Below are positions 1 through 7,730 of a DNA stretch of 10,480 nucleotides, in pieces. The notes under the pieces were generated by a model. That model did no database searches and was not told the DNA's origin. It was given only the letters and a program-made list of their open reading frames with translations. Origin of the DNA: Gemmatimonadota bacterium (GTDB lineage Bacteria > Gemmatimonadota > Gemmatimonadetes > Gemmatimonadales > Gemmatimonadaceae); assembly GCA_029884515.1 (NCBI GenBank), contig JAOUHR010000038.1, positions 1-10,480 of the forward strand, written 5' to 3'. Position 1 is the stretch's first letter; each line of letters opens with the position of its first letter. Position numbers and translations under genes: made by a program.

Positions 1-554
<554 letters not shown>

Positions 555-1319
555 ATGATCCCGCTCAGCGACGACAATCCGACGGTCCGGCCGGCGATCA
601 TGACCATCCTGATCCTGGCGGCGATGGGCAGCGGCTGGCTCCTCGTGCAGGGCGGCGGATTCGACCCGATCGTGCTCGTCAAGAGCGTCTGCAATCTCGG
701 AATGGTACCGGGCGAACTCACGCGCCTGGCACCGCTCGGCGCCGGAGTCCCGATCGCGCGCGGGCTCGTGTGCGTGGTGGACCACGAACCGATCAACTGG
801 GCGACGCCGGTGATCTCGATGTTCCTGCATGGGGGCTGGCTTCACGTCGGATCGAACGCCCTCTTCCTCTGGGTGTTCGGCAACAACATCGAGGACGTGA
901 TGGGGCGGGGGCGGTTCCTGGCGTTCTACCTCATCTGCGGACTCGTCGCGGCGGCGGCCCACGTGGCGGTCTCCCCTGCATCTCCGATCCCGACCGTGGG
1001 GGCGTCAGGGGCGATCTCGGGGATCATGGGCGCCTACCTGGTGCTGTATCCGAGGGTCCGCGTCCGGATGCTGTTCTTCGTCTTCGTGGTGCCCTGGCCG
1101 GCCTGGGTGGTGCTCCTCTACTGGTTCTCGCTGCAGCTGCTGGAGGGTCTCCCCCAGCTCTCCGGTGCGGCGCAAATCACCGGTGGCGTCGCGGTCTGGG
1201 CCCACATCGGCGGATTCGTGGCCGGTGCGCTGCTCATCCGCGCCTTCGAGAACCCCGAGCTGGTCGCGCGCAGACGCGCTATCCTCTTGCAGCGTGGGCT
1301 CTTGCACGTGACGGACTGA
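555..1319 (+). CDS. Rhomboid-family intramembrane serine protease
   Basis: A 254-residue multi-pass membrane protein of the rhomboid (S54) family, which cleaves transmembrane substrates within the bilayer. The catalytic serine lies in GASGAISG (Ser151) and the catalytic histidine in AHIGGF (His217). The HGGWLHVGSN segment (residues 92-101) supplies the conserved HxxxN pair (His97, Asn101) of the oxyanion region, so the full active site is present. Hydrophobic helices fall near residues 14-32, 98-115, 120-140, 150-165, 171-192 and 208-228. The ATG at 555 is chosen because the resulting N-terminus MIPLSDDNPT matches the usual start of this bacterial subgroup. An in-frame TTG at 516 would add 13 unremarkable residues. 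The upstream Shine-Dalgarno signal is poor. Substrates cannot be inferred. The downstream phosphate genes begin 146 bases later behind their own leader, so a functional link is not implied. Confidence 0.93.
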   Translation: MIPLSDDNPTVRPAIMTILILAAMGSGWLLVQGGGFDPIVLVKSVCNLGMVPGELTRLAPLGAGVPIARGLVCVVDHEPINWATPVISMFLHGGWLHVGSNALFLWVFGNNIEDVMGRGRFLAFYLICGLVAAAAHVAVSPASPIPTVGASGAISGIMGAYLVLYPRVRVRMLFFVFVVPWPAWVVLLYWFSLQLLEGLPQLSGAAQITGGVAVWAHIGGFVAGALLIRAFENPELVARRRAILLQRGLLHVTD

Positions 1320-1354
1320 GCGCCGCTTACGCGTGGATTCTCGTCCCATGGAGT

Positions 1355-1384
1355 TTGCCACTCCTCCGGAACGGCGGGTATCTT
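1355..1384 (+). promoter_or_regulatory. Candidate sigma-70-type promoter for the DUF47-PiT-ppk1 block
   Basis: TTGCCA (1355-1360) and TATCTT (1379-1384) are separated by 18 bases, a reasonable -35/-10 pair in an otherwise GC-rich 146-bp gap. Transcription would start near 1391 and leave a leader of roughly 75 bases before the GTG at 1466. No E. coli-type Pho box (tandem CTGTCAT-like repeats) is evident around it. This is pattern matching only. Confidence 0.35.
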
Positions 1385-1409
1385 TACGGCCCACACCTCG
1401 GACCGTGAC

Positions 1410-1426
1410 TTCCCGCCCGGCGGGAA
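1410..1426. repeat. Perfect 17-bp inverted repeat in the leader of the phosphate block
   Basis: TTCCCGCC-C-GGCGGGAA is a perfect palindrome with 8-bp arms around a single central C. It lies between the candidate promoter at 1355-1384 and the GTG start at 1466. It could be an operator bound by a dimeric repressor just downstream of the transcription start, or an RNA hairpin in the leader (about 7 bp with a 3-nt loop). No T-tract follows, so it is not a standard intrinsic terminator for the rhomboid gene. The repeat is seen directly; its function is unknown. Confidence 0.6.
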
Positions 1427-1465
1427 CTCCCGAGCGCGGCTCCGCCACCTTGCCCCCCGCCACCC

Positions 1466-2077
1466 GTGCGCTTCCTGCCCAAGGACGAAGGCTTCTTCGG
1501 CCTCTTCGACCAGCTCTCCGTCCGCCTCAAGAACGCCGCCGCACTCTTGCGTGACCTCTTCAACGAGCCCCAGCGGCTCGAGGAGTTGACGGTCAGGATC
1601 AAGGCCGAGGAGCACGCCGCGGATGCCATCACCTATGACATCATGCAGCGCATCGACCGGTCATTCATCACGCCACTCGACCGGGAGGACATCCACCTGC
1701 TGGCGCACCGGCTCGACAACGTGGTGGACCTGATGGATGGCACCGCCCGGCGCGCCTCGATGTTCCAGATCGCCGAACGTCGCGAGTCGGCGAATGCGCT
1801 CACGCAGGTGCTGCTGGAATGCGCCGAGGCGATCGCGCTCGGCGTGAAGGACATCCGCACGCCGACCGCGGTGCACAAGGCGGCGCGCCAGGTGAAGGAG
1901 CTGGAGGAGCGGGCCGACGCGCTCTATTCGAAGGCGATCGCGACCCTCTTCGCGGGCAGGCCGGACCCGCTCGAGGTGATCAAGTGGAAGGAGATCTACG
2001 ACAACCTCGAGCACGCGGTGGATGAGTGCGAGGACGTCGCGAACGTGCTCGAGAGCATCTCCCTCAAGAACTCCTGA
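1466..2077 (+). CDS. DUF47 / PhoU-like Pit accessory protein
   Basis: A 203-residue, almost wholly alpha-helical, charged protein of the DUF47 (PhoU-like, TIGR00153/YkaA-type) family, typically encoded directly before a PiT phosphate permease, as here. Family hallmarks are the MRFLPKDEGFFGLFDQLSVR-type opening, the acidic-rich segment TPLDREDIHLLAHRLDNVVD (residues 69-88) and the C-terminal YDNLEHAVDECEDVANVLE segment (178-196). Those acidic clusters correspond to the metal-binding positions of PhoU-like helical bundles. No signal peptide or membrane helix is present, so it is cytoplasmic. The proposed role is to regulate or partner the permease; this rests on family context and has not been demonstrated. 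The start is a GTG without a recognisable Shine-Dalgarno. It is chosen because the family N-terminus begins exactly there. The permease starts 3 bases after its stop, indicating co-transcription and probably coupled translation. Confidence 0.93.
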   Translation: MRFLPKDEGFFGLFDQLSVRLKNAAALLRDLFNEPQRLEELTVRIKAEEHAADAITYDIMQRIDRSFITPLDREDIHLLAHRLDNVVDLMDGTARRASMFQIAERRESANALTQVLLECAEAIALGVKDIRTPTAVHKAARQVKELEERADALYSKAIATLFAGRPDPLEVIKWKEIYDNLEHAVDECEDVANVLESISLKNS

Positions 2078-2080
2078 CCC

Positions 2081-3112
2081 GTGGTCTGGTACATCCTCGC
2101 GATCATCGCGGTCGCGTTCCTCTTCGACTACATCAACGGCTTCCACGACAGCGCGAATTCCATCGCGACGATCGTGGGGACGCGGGTGCTCAGCCCGCTC
2201 ACGGCGGTGCTCTGGGCCGCCTCGTTCAACTTCATCGCGCTCTTCATCTTCGAGACGCGGGTGGCGAAGACGATCGGGAAGGGGATGATCGACATCGCGG
2301 TCGTGAACCCGGACGTGATCCTGGCGGCCCTCATCGGCGCGATCGTCTGGAACCTCATCACCTGGTGGTACGGCATCCCGTCGAGCTCGTCGCACGCGCT
2401 GATCGGCGGGTACGCCGGCGCGGCCATCACCAAGGCGGGGTTCGGGGCGATCATCGCCGCGGGATGGACCAAGACGCTGGTCTTCATCGTGCTCTCGCCG
2501 ATGATCGGCATGGCCGCCGGCTGGGGGCTGATGGTGGCGAGCAGCTGGGCCTTCCGGAAGGCGCGGCGGGCGGCGGTGGAGCCCCTCTTCCGCGGCATGC
2601 AGATCGCCAGCTCGGCCCTCTTCTCGCTCTCGCACGGCGCCAATGACGCGCAGAAGACGATGGGCATCATCGTCTCGCTCCTGGTGGCGGGCCAGGCGTA
2701 CTTCGTGGACGAGACGGGCTTCCTGCGCCACTTCCATCTCACGAACGGCGACGAGATCCCGTTCTGGGTGAAGCTCGGCGCGCACTTCGCGATCGCGATG
2801 GGCACGCTGATGGGCGGCTGGCGGATCGTGCACACCCTCGGCTCACGCGTGACCAGGCTCAAGCCCATCGGCGGGTTCTGCGCCGAGACGGGAGGCGCCT
2901 CGGCGATCTTCCTCGCCACCTGGCTCGGCATCCCGGTGAGCACCACGCACACGATCTCCGGTGCCGTGATCGGTGTCGGGGCGTCGCACCGCCTCTCCGC
3001 CGTGCGCTGGGGGCTCGCCTCGCGCATGGTCTGGGCGTGGGTCGTCACGATCCCGGCCGCGGCCGCGGTGGCCGGTGCGTCGTACTGGATCATCGCCGCG
3101 GCGCGGGGCTGA
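2081..3112 (+). CDS. pit: PiT-family low-affinity inorganic phosphate transporter
   Basis: A 343-residue integral membrane permease of the PiT family (TC 2.A.20), which imports phosphate, often as a neutral metal-phosphate complex, driven by the proton gradient. The two inverted family repeats are visible. The first is FDYINGFHDSANSIATIVGT (residues 15-34). The second is SHGANDAQKTMGI (184-196), the PiT signature with its essential Asn-Asp. Each is followed by a Ser/Thr-rich His motif: PSSSSHALIGG (100-110) and PVSTTHTISGAVIG (285-298). Roughly ten hydrophobic helices are apparent, and a short soluble stretch around residues 203-228 follows the second signature. Length is at the compact end of the family (many are 400-500 residues), as in other DUF47-linked PiTs. 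The GTG start follows the DUF47 stop by 3 bases, and ppk1 starts 4 bases after its own stop. This makes it the middle gene of a three-gene block linking uptake to polyphosphate synthesis. Confidence 0.95.
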   Translation: MVWYILAIIAVAFLFDYINGFHDSANSIATIVGTRVLSPLTAVLWAASFNFIALFIFETRVAKTIGKGMIDIAVVNPDVILAALIGAIVWNLITWWYGIPSSSSHALIGGYAGAAITKAGFGAIIAAGWTKTLVFIVLSPMIGMAAGWGLMVASSWAFRKARRAAVEPLFRGMQIASSALFSLSHGANDAQKTMGIIVSLLVAGQAYFVDETGFLRHFHLTNGDEIPFWVKLGAHFAIAMGTLMGGWRIVHTLGSRVTRLKPIGGFCAETGGASAIFLATWLGIPVSTTHTISGAVIGVGASHRLSAVRWGLASRMVWAWVVTIPAAAAVAGASYWIIAAARG

Positions 3113-3116
3113 CGCC

Positions 3117-5306
3117 GTGCATCCCCTCGTCTCCAAGAACCCGGCCTTCCTCAACCGCGAGCTCTCGTGGCTCGAGTTCGACTCGCGCGTGCTGCACGAG
3201 GCGGAGGACGAGCGGACGCCGCTGCTCGAGCGGCTCAAGTTCATCGCGATCTTCGCGTCGAACCTCGACGAGTTCTACATGGTGCGCGTGGCGGGCCTCC
3301 GCCGGCAGCTCTCGGCCGGCGTGCTCCAGGCGCCGCCGGACGGGCTGACGCCGGCCGAGCAGCTCACCCTCATCGACGAGCGGGTGCGGGCGCTGGTGGA
3401 GCGCGCGCGCCATTGCCTCCACGACGTGCTCCTCCCCGAACTGCGCGAGATCGGCGTGCGCCTGCTGGGTGTGCACGAGCTCGAGCCGGACGAGCGCGAG
3501 CGGCTCGACGCCTTCTTCGAGGGGCAGGTGTACCCGGTGCTGACGCCGCTGGCGGTGGATCCCGGACACCCCTTCCCGTACATCTCGAACCTCTCGCTCT
3601 CGCTGGCGGTCGAGCTGCGCGACCCCGAGCTCGGCGACGTGCGCTTCGCGCGCGTGAAGGTGCCGAAGAGCCTGCCGCGCTGGGTGCCGACCGGGCGTCC
3701 CAACTCGTTCGTGCCGCTCGAGGCGCTCATCAGCGAGCGGCTCGACGCACTCTTCCCCGGCATGGAGATCCTCGGCAGCCACCTCTTCCGGCTCACGCGC
3801 TACTCCGACCTCGAGATCTCCCACACGGAGGAGCCGGAGGACCTGCTCGCCACGATCGAGGAGCAGCTCTTCCAGCGCCGCTTCGGCGAGGTGGTGCGGG
3901 TGGAGGTGCAGAGCGGCATGCCGGCGCACCTGCGCGAACTCCTGCTCGAGGAGCTGCGGGCGAGCGAGGCGCCCGAGATGGCGCCGCTCACCGACCGCGA
4001 GATCCTCGAGCCCGGCCCCCTGCTCGACATGGGCGACCTCCTCTCGCTGAGCGCGATCGACCTCCCGGAGCACCACGACGCGCCGCTCATCGCCGTGGTG
4101 CCGGCCGAGCTGCGCGACGCGAACCGCTCGATCTTCGAGGTGATCCGCGAGAACGACGTCCTCGTGCACCACCCGTTCGACTCGTTCGGCGCGTCGGTGG
4201 AGACCTTCATCGAGAGTGCGGCGCGCGACGAGCACGTGCTGGCGATCAAGATGACGCTCTACCGCACCTCGGGTGACGGCGCCATCGTGCAGGCGCTCAC
4301 GCAGGCCGCCCAGCGCGGGAAGCAGGTGGCGGTGCTGGTGGAGCTGCAGGCACGGTTCGACGAGGTGAACAACATCGCCTGGGCGCGCACGCTCGAATCG
4401 TTCGGGGTGCACGTGGTCTACGGCCTCCCCGGGCTCAAGACCCACACCAAGACGGCGCTCGTCGTCCGCAAGGAGCCCGAGGGGATCCGGCGCTACGTGC
4501 ACGTGGGCACCGGCAACTACAACACGCGCACGGCCCGCATCTACACGGACATCGGCCTCCTCACCTGCGACGAGGCCATCGGCGCGGACATCAGCGACCT
4601 CTTCAACTCGCTCACCGGCTACTCGCGGCGCGCGGACTACCGGCGCCTGCTGGTCGCCCCGCTCAACATGCGCGAGCGCGTGCTGGCGCTCATCGACCGC
4701 GAGACGGCGCACGCGATGGCGGGGCGCCCGGGGCGGATCATCGCGAAGATGAACTCGCTGGTGGATGCCGACTGCATCGACGCGCTCTACCGTGCGTCCA
4801 CGGCGGGTGTCGAGGTGGACCTCATCGTCCGGGGGGTCTGCTGCCTGCGCCCCGGCGTCTGGGGGCTCTCGGACAGGATCCGCGTGATCAGCATCATCGG
4901 GCGGTTCCTCGAGCACTCGCGCATCTGGATGTTCGGCAACGACGGCAAGCCCGAGTACTACTTCGGCTCCGCGGACTGGATGCCGCGCAACTTCGACCGC
5001 CGCGTGGAGGTCGTCGCGCCGGTGGACAAGCCGGAGCTCCAGCAGCGCCTGCTGGGGATCCTCGAGGTCTGCCTCGGCGACAACCGCCAGGCGTGGGACC
5101 TCCAGCCGGACGGGAGCTACGTGCAGCGGGACCCCGGCGAGCACGGCGAGCGGGCGACGCACCGCATGCTGCTCCGCGACTCGTGGGGCGCGAGCCGGGA
5201 GAGCGGGGTCTTCCCCGTTCAGGCCAGCCCGCTCTCCAACACCAACCCGAAGGCCCCGGGCAGGCCGCCCTCCTCGAGCGCCGCCTTCGCCGCCATCACG
5301 TCGTAG
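3117..5306 (+). CDS. ppk1: Polyphosphate kinase PPK1
   Basis: A 729-residue PPK1, which reversibly transfers the gamma-phosphate of ATP to a growing polyphosphate chain. The protein opens with FLNRELSWLEFDSRVL (residues 11-26), the start of the PPK N domain. The two phospholipase-D-like catalytic domains follow. His443 in KTHTKTAL is the expected autophosphorylated histidine (E. coli His435 equivalent), and His600 in LEHSRIW is the second conserved catalytic histidine. VHVGTGNYNT (461-470) and YFGSADWMPRN (615-625) are further signature blocks. The GTG at 3117 is chosen because it lies 4 bases after the pit stop and the family N-terminus begins there. A longer in-frame extension would overlap pit with non-family sequence. 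The gene is about 40 residues longer than E. coli PPK1. The last 29 codons run antisense over the end of the convergent metallophosphoesterase gene and encode a low-complexity Ser/Pro/Ala tail. The catalytic core is intact. Confidence 0.97.
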   Translation: MHPLVSKNPAFLNRELSWLEFDSRVLHEAEDERTPLLERLKFIAIFASNLDEFYMVRVAGLRRQLSAGVLQAPPDGLTPAEQLTLIDERVRALVERARHCLHDVLLPELREIGVRLLGVHELEPDERERLDAFFEGQVYPVLTPLAVDPGHPFPYISNLSLSLAVELRDPELGDVRFARVKVPKSLPRWVPTGRPNSFVPLEALISERLDALFPGMEILGSHLFRLTRYSDLEISHTEEPEDLLATIEEQLFQRRFGEVVRVEVQSGMPAHLRELLLEELRASEAPEMAPLTDREILEPGPLLDMGDLLSLSAIDLPEHHDAPLIAVVPAELRDANRSIFEVIRENDVLVHHPFDSFGASVETFIESAARDEHVLAIKMTLYRTSGDGAIVQALTQAAQRGKQVAVLVELQARFDEVNNIAWARTLESFGVHVVYGLPGLKTHTKTALVVRKEPEGIRRYVHVGTGNYNTRTARIYTDIGLLTCDEAIGADISDLFNSLTGYSRRADYRRLLVAPLNMRERVLALIDRETAHAMAGRPGRIIAKMNSLVDADCIDALYRASTAGVEVDLIVRGVCCLRPGVWGLSDRIRVISIIGRFLEHSRIWMFGNDGKPEYYFGSADWMPRNFDRRVEVVAPVDKPELQQRLLGILEVCLGDNRQAWDLQPDGSYVQRDPGEHGERATHRMLLRDSWGASRESGVFPVQASPLSNTNPKAPGRPPSSSAAFAAITS

Positions 5307-5983
5307 GGCACGCGCACGATCTCGGCGCGCGGCGCGCCGGCCCCGAACGCGATCACCACATATGCGGCGCGTGGGTCGCCATCCTTCGGGCGGCCCACCG
5401 AGCCGGTGTTCACGTACAGGATGTCGTCCACCGCGCGCGTCCAGGGCTTGTGCGTGTGGCCGAACGCGATCACGTCGCCGGGTGCGGCGTGCGCCTGCGC
5501 CGCCATCTTGCGCAGGAAATCGTCGGACCGGTCCTCGGTGACGTAGACGAGGTTGTTGACCGGCGTGGCGTGCATGAGCCGGAGCGTCGGCCCGGCCACG
5601 TGCCCGCCGAGCGGCCGCACGTCCATCCGGAAGGGGAGCGCGGCGAGCGCGCGCCTCGTCGCGGCGGTCACGCGCTCGCCGGTCCACGTGAAGGAGAGAT
5701 GGGCGAGCGCCTCCTGCTCCGGCGTGTCGGCGCGGCACCCGCAGTGGGCGTCGCCGTGCGCGATGGTGGTGTCGTAGTTCCCCGCGACGCCGGCGATCCC
5801 CGCCTCCCCCAGCCGCGCGACGACCTCGTTGGGAAAGGCCGAGTAGCCGACCAGGTCGCCGAGGTGGTAGCGGGCGGCGATGCCGGCATGCGCGTCCATG
5901 TGGGCGAGCACGGCGTCGAGCGCGTGCAGGTTGGCGTGCACGTCGGAGAGGAGCGCGATGCGGATCCCCATGGCCGCGGTCAT
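5219..5983 (-). CDS. YfcE/MJ0936-type metallophosphoesterase
   Basis: A 254-residue calcineurin-like metallophosphoesterase (Metallophos_2 type). The binuclear metal-site ligands appear in order: SDVHAN (Asp14, His16), GDLVG (Asp43), GNYD (Asn69), MHATP (His138) and GHTHKP (His176, His178). No signal peptide or membrane helix is seen, so it is probably cytoplasmic. Family members hydrolyse phosphodiesters or phosphomonoesters, and the physiological substrate cannot be read from sequence. The HCGCRAD stretch (residues 80-86), with two cysteines close together, is unusual among the family motifs. ATG at 5983 is preferred because a GAGG at 5991-5994 sits 7 bases upstream; ATG at 5971 is an alternative that would drop four residues. 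The gene begins 13 bases after the ppx stop, and its ribosome site covers that stop, so it is the distal partner of ppx. Its last 88 bp are antisense to the 3' end of ppk1. Confidence 0.93.
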   Translation of the reverse strand: MTAAMGIRIALLSDVHANLHALDAVLAHMDAHAGIAARYHLGDLVGYSAFPNEVVARLGEAGIAGVAGNYDTTIAHGDAHCGCRADTPEQEALAHLSFTWTGERVTAATRRALAALPFRMDVRPLGGHVAGPTLRLMHATPVNNLVYVTEDRSDDFLRKMAAQAHAAPGDVIAFGHTHKPWTRAVDDILYVNTGSVGRPKDGDPRAAYVVIAFGAGAPRAEIVRVPYDVMAAKAALEEGGLPGAFGLVLESGLA

Positions 5984-5996
5984 CGTGCTGCCTCGC

Positions 5997-7604
5997 TCAC
6001 CCCTCGTCGTCCTGCACGACCTTGCCGTCGGGCGCGACGATCTCCACCGGCTTCCCCGCGAGCTCCGCGAGCAGGCCGGCCTTGCGGTTCGCGCCCCAGA
6101 GCTCGAGGCGCATCGTCGCGTTCGCGCGGCGCGGCTCGGGGGTGAGCCGCACGGCGCGCTCGAGCCAGCGCACCTTGATGTGCTCCACGGCGCTGGCGTG
6201 TCCGCGGTCGAAGCCGTCGGCCACGCGCAGGATCGCGCTCAGGCGCCGGATGCGCTCGCGCGTGTCCTTGTCGAGCGACCACCAGAGCTCGTGCTTGCGC
6301 TTCGGGGCAGTCCCCCGGTGGTAGCGGGCCACGTGCGCGATCACGATCTGTTCGTCGGGCGCGATGCCGAGCAGGTCGGCGTGCTGGATGAGGTGGAACG
6401 AGTGCTTGTGGTGGCGCTCGTAGTTGATGTGGTAGCCCACGTCGTGGAGCAGCGCCGCGTCGGAGAGAGTCTGGCGGTCGGCGGGATCGCAGCCGAGACG
6501 TGCCCCGATCGAGTCGAACAGCTGGAGGGCGAGCGTCTGCACCTGCTTCGCGTGCGGCACCTCGAAGTGGCATCGTTCGGCGAAGGCGAGCACGGAGCGG
6601 GCCCGCGCCTCGCCGGGGTCGGCGATCACCGGCTTCACGTGCGCCGACTCGAGGAGCATCCCCTCGCGGATGCCGAACGCCGAGGCGGCGAGCTCGCGCG
6701 GCTCGATCCGGGCCAGCACCTCGGCGGCCACCGCGAGGCCCGCGACGATGATGTCGGCGCGGCCGGCGTTCAGGCCGGGCACGCCGAGCCGCTCCTCCAC
6801 GGTCATCGAGGTGAGCTGCTCGAGGATGTGCTCCACCTCCGCGCGCGGGATCCGCGTGCCGTGCACGCTGCGCACCTTGATCCCCTGCCGCGCGAGGTAC
6901 ATGCCCGCGAGGTTGGTGAAGGTGCCGCCGGAGCCGATCACCTCGGCACCGCGCCAGTCGCGCACGGGGATCGACTTGCTGAGCGCCGCGCGCACATGCT
7001 TCCGCAGCTTGCGCACCCCCTTCTCGGCGGGGCGGTCCGTGAGGAAGCGCTCCGTCATCCGGATGGCCCCGAAGGGGAAGGTGATGAGCCGTTCGACGAG
7101 GCCTTCGGCGGCGAGCGCGATCTCGAGCGAACCACCGCCGATGTCCATCACCACCGAGCGGCCGGCGCCGAGCTCGAAATGCGCGAGGGCCGAGCGGAAG
7201 GCGAGCCGGGCCTCCTCCTTGCCGACGAGCACGCGGGCCTTGAGGCCCGTCTCCTTGCGCACGCGGGTGAGGAAGGCCGCGCCGTTGGAGGCGTCACGCA
7301 CGGCACTCGTGGCGACCACTTCGATCCGCTTGGCGCCGATCTGGCGGGCGAGCGTGGCCATACGGGCCAGGGCGTCCACCGCCTCGTCCATGTGCCGCTC
7401 GTCGAGCGCGCCGGTCTCGGAGACCCCGGCGCCCAGCCGCGGCGCCGCCTTCATCTCGTCCACGATGCGGATCTCGCCGTCCGGGAAGACGTCGGCGACG
7501 ATCTGGCGGATGGAGTTCGACCCGATGTCCACCGCGGCGATGCGGAGGGTGCGATCGTCGCGGGCGGCGCGGTAGGGGCCCTCGCTCGCGCGCGTCGCGG
7601 TCAT
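5997..7604 (-). CDS. ppx: Exopolyphosphatase / GppA-family phosphatase with C-terminal HD domain
   Basis: A 535-residue Ppx/GppA phosphatase, which removes terminal phosphates from polyphosphate and/or converts pppGpp to ppGpp in the cytoplasm. The N-terminal ASKHA-fold domains (about residues 20-320) show the phosphate-1 loop DIGSNSIRQIV (26-36), the catalytic glutamate region GKEEARLAF (128-136), the phosphate-2 loop MDIGGGSLEI (153-162) and GSGGTFTNLA (225-234). The C-terminal part (about 335-535) is the HD-like domain of long Ppx proteins, with LLHDVGYHINY (385-395). Overall length is close to E. coli Ppx (513) and longer than short N-domain-only Ppx proteins. The nearby ppk1 favours polyphosphate as a substrate, but GppA activity cannot be excluded. 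ATG at 7604 is fixed by a strong AAGGAGG at 7610-7616, five bases upstream. An in-frame GTG at 7619 lies just upstream of that site and is unlikely. The gene is 126 bases downstream of phoR. Confidence 0.94.
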   Translation of the reverse strand: MTATRASEGPYRAARDDRTLRIAAVDIGSNSIRQIVADVFPDGEIRIVDEMKAAPRLGAGVSETGALDERHMDEAVDALARMATLARQIGAKRIEVVATSAVRDASNGAAFLTRVRKETGLKARVLVGKEEARLAFRSALAHFELGAGRSVVMDIGGGSLEIALAAEGLVERLITFPFGAIRMTERFLTDRPAEKGVRKLRKHVRAALSKSIPVRDWRGAEVIGSGGTFTNLAGMYLARQGIKVRSVHGTRIPRAEVEHILEQLTSMTVEERLGVPGLNAGRADIIVAGLAVAAEVLARIEPRELAASAFGIREGMLLESAHVKPVIADPGEARARSVLAFAERCHFEVPHAKQVQTLALQLFDSIGARLGCDPADRQTLSDAALLHDVGYHINYERHHKHSFHLIQHADLLGIAPDEQIVIAHVARYHRGTAPKRKHELWWSLDKDTRERIRRLSAILRVADGFDRGHASAVEHIKVRWLERAVRLTPEPRRANATMRLELWGANRKAGLLAELAGKPVEIVAPDGKVVQDDEG

Positions 7605-7609
7605 CGCGT

Positions 7610-7616
7610 CCTCCTT
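7610..7616 (-). promoter_or_regulatory. Strong ribosome binding site of ppx
   Basis: On the minus strand AAGGAGG ends five bases before the ATG at 7604, a near-perfect anti-Shine-Dalgarno match. It decides the ppx start against the upstream GTG at 7619 and contrasts with the almost absent Shine-Dalgarno signals of the forward phosphate block. Confidence 0.85.
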
Positions 7617-7730
7617 CACGTGGTTGCAGGCCGTCGGCGAACCGGAGGAACTTGTACCGGCCGCCGCGCGAGGGCAACGCGCCGCCTCGCGCCTTCTCGC
7701 GACGCGACGCGCCGAGGCGATCGGCCGGGT
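7617..7730. other. phoR-ppx intergenic spacer
   Basis: This is the main part of the 126-bp gap between the phoR stop and the ppx ATG. It is GC-rich with several short CG-rich self-complementary stretches and no clear terminator T-tract. On the minus strand TTGCCC is followed after 15 bases by TACAAG (about 7650-7676), a weak possible promoter for ppx. The gap is long enough for ppx and the metallophosphoesterase to have their own promoter, but the sequence does not settle whether they are also read through from phoBR. Confidence 0.3.

Noticed and set aside
1410..1426. The inverted repeat as an intrinsic terminator of the rhomboid gene
   Set aside because: No T-tract follows the stem and it lies about 90 bases beyond the rhomboid stop, downstream of a plausible promoter for the next genes.
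1320..1465. An E. coli-like Pho box upstream of the DUF47-PiT-ppk1 block
   Set aside because: No tandem CTGTCAT-like 7-mers with 11-bp periodicity are visible. A diverged PhoB site cannot be excluded by eye.
2973..3116. N-terminal extension of ppk1 back to 2973
   Set aside because: The extension lies entirely in another frame inside the pit 3' coding region and encodes Arg/Pro/Ser-rich low-complexity sequence. The family N-terminus begins at the GTG at 3117.
3090..5738. An open frame of about 880 codons on the minus strand, antisense to ppk1
   Set aside because: Low-complexity Arg/Glu/His-rich translation without family motifs, lying opposite an intact ppk1 whose catalytic blocks are all conserved. 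It is a GC-bias artefact.
7605..7619. Upstream GTG at 7619 as the ppx start
   Set aside because: It would translate through the strong AAGGAGG ribosome site at 7610-7616, which is perfectly spaced for the ATG at 7604.
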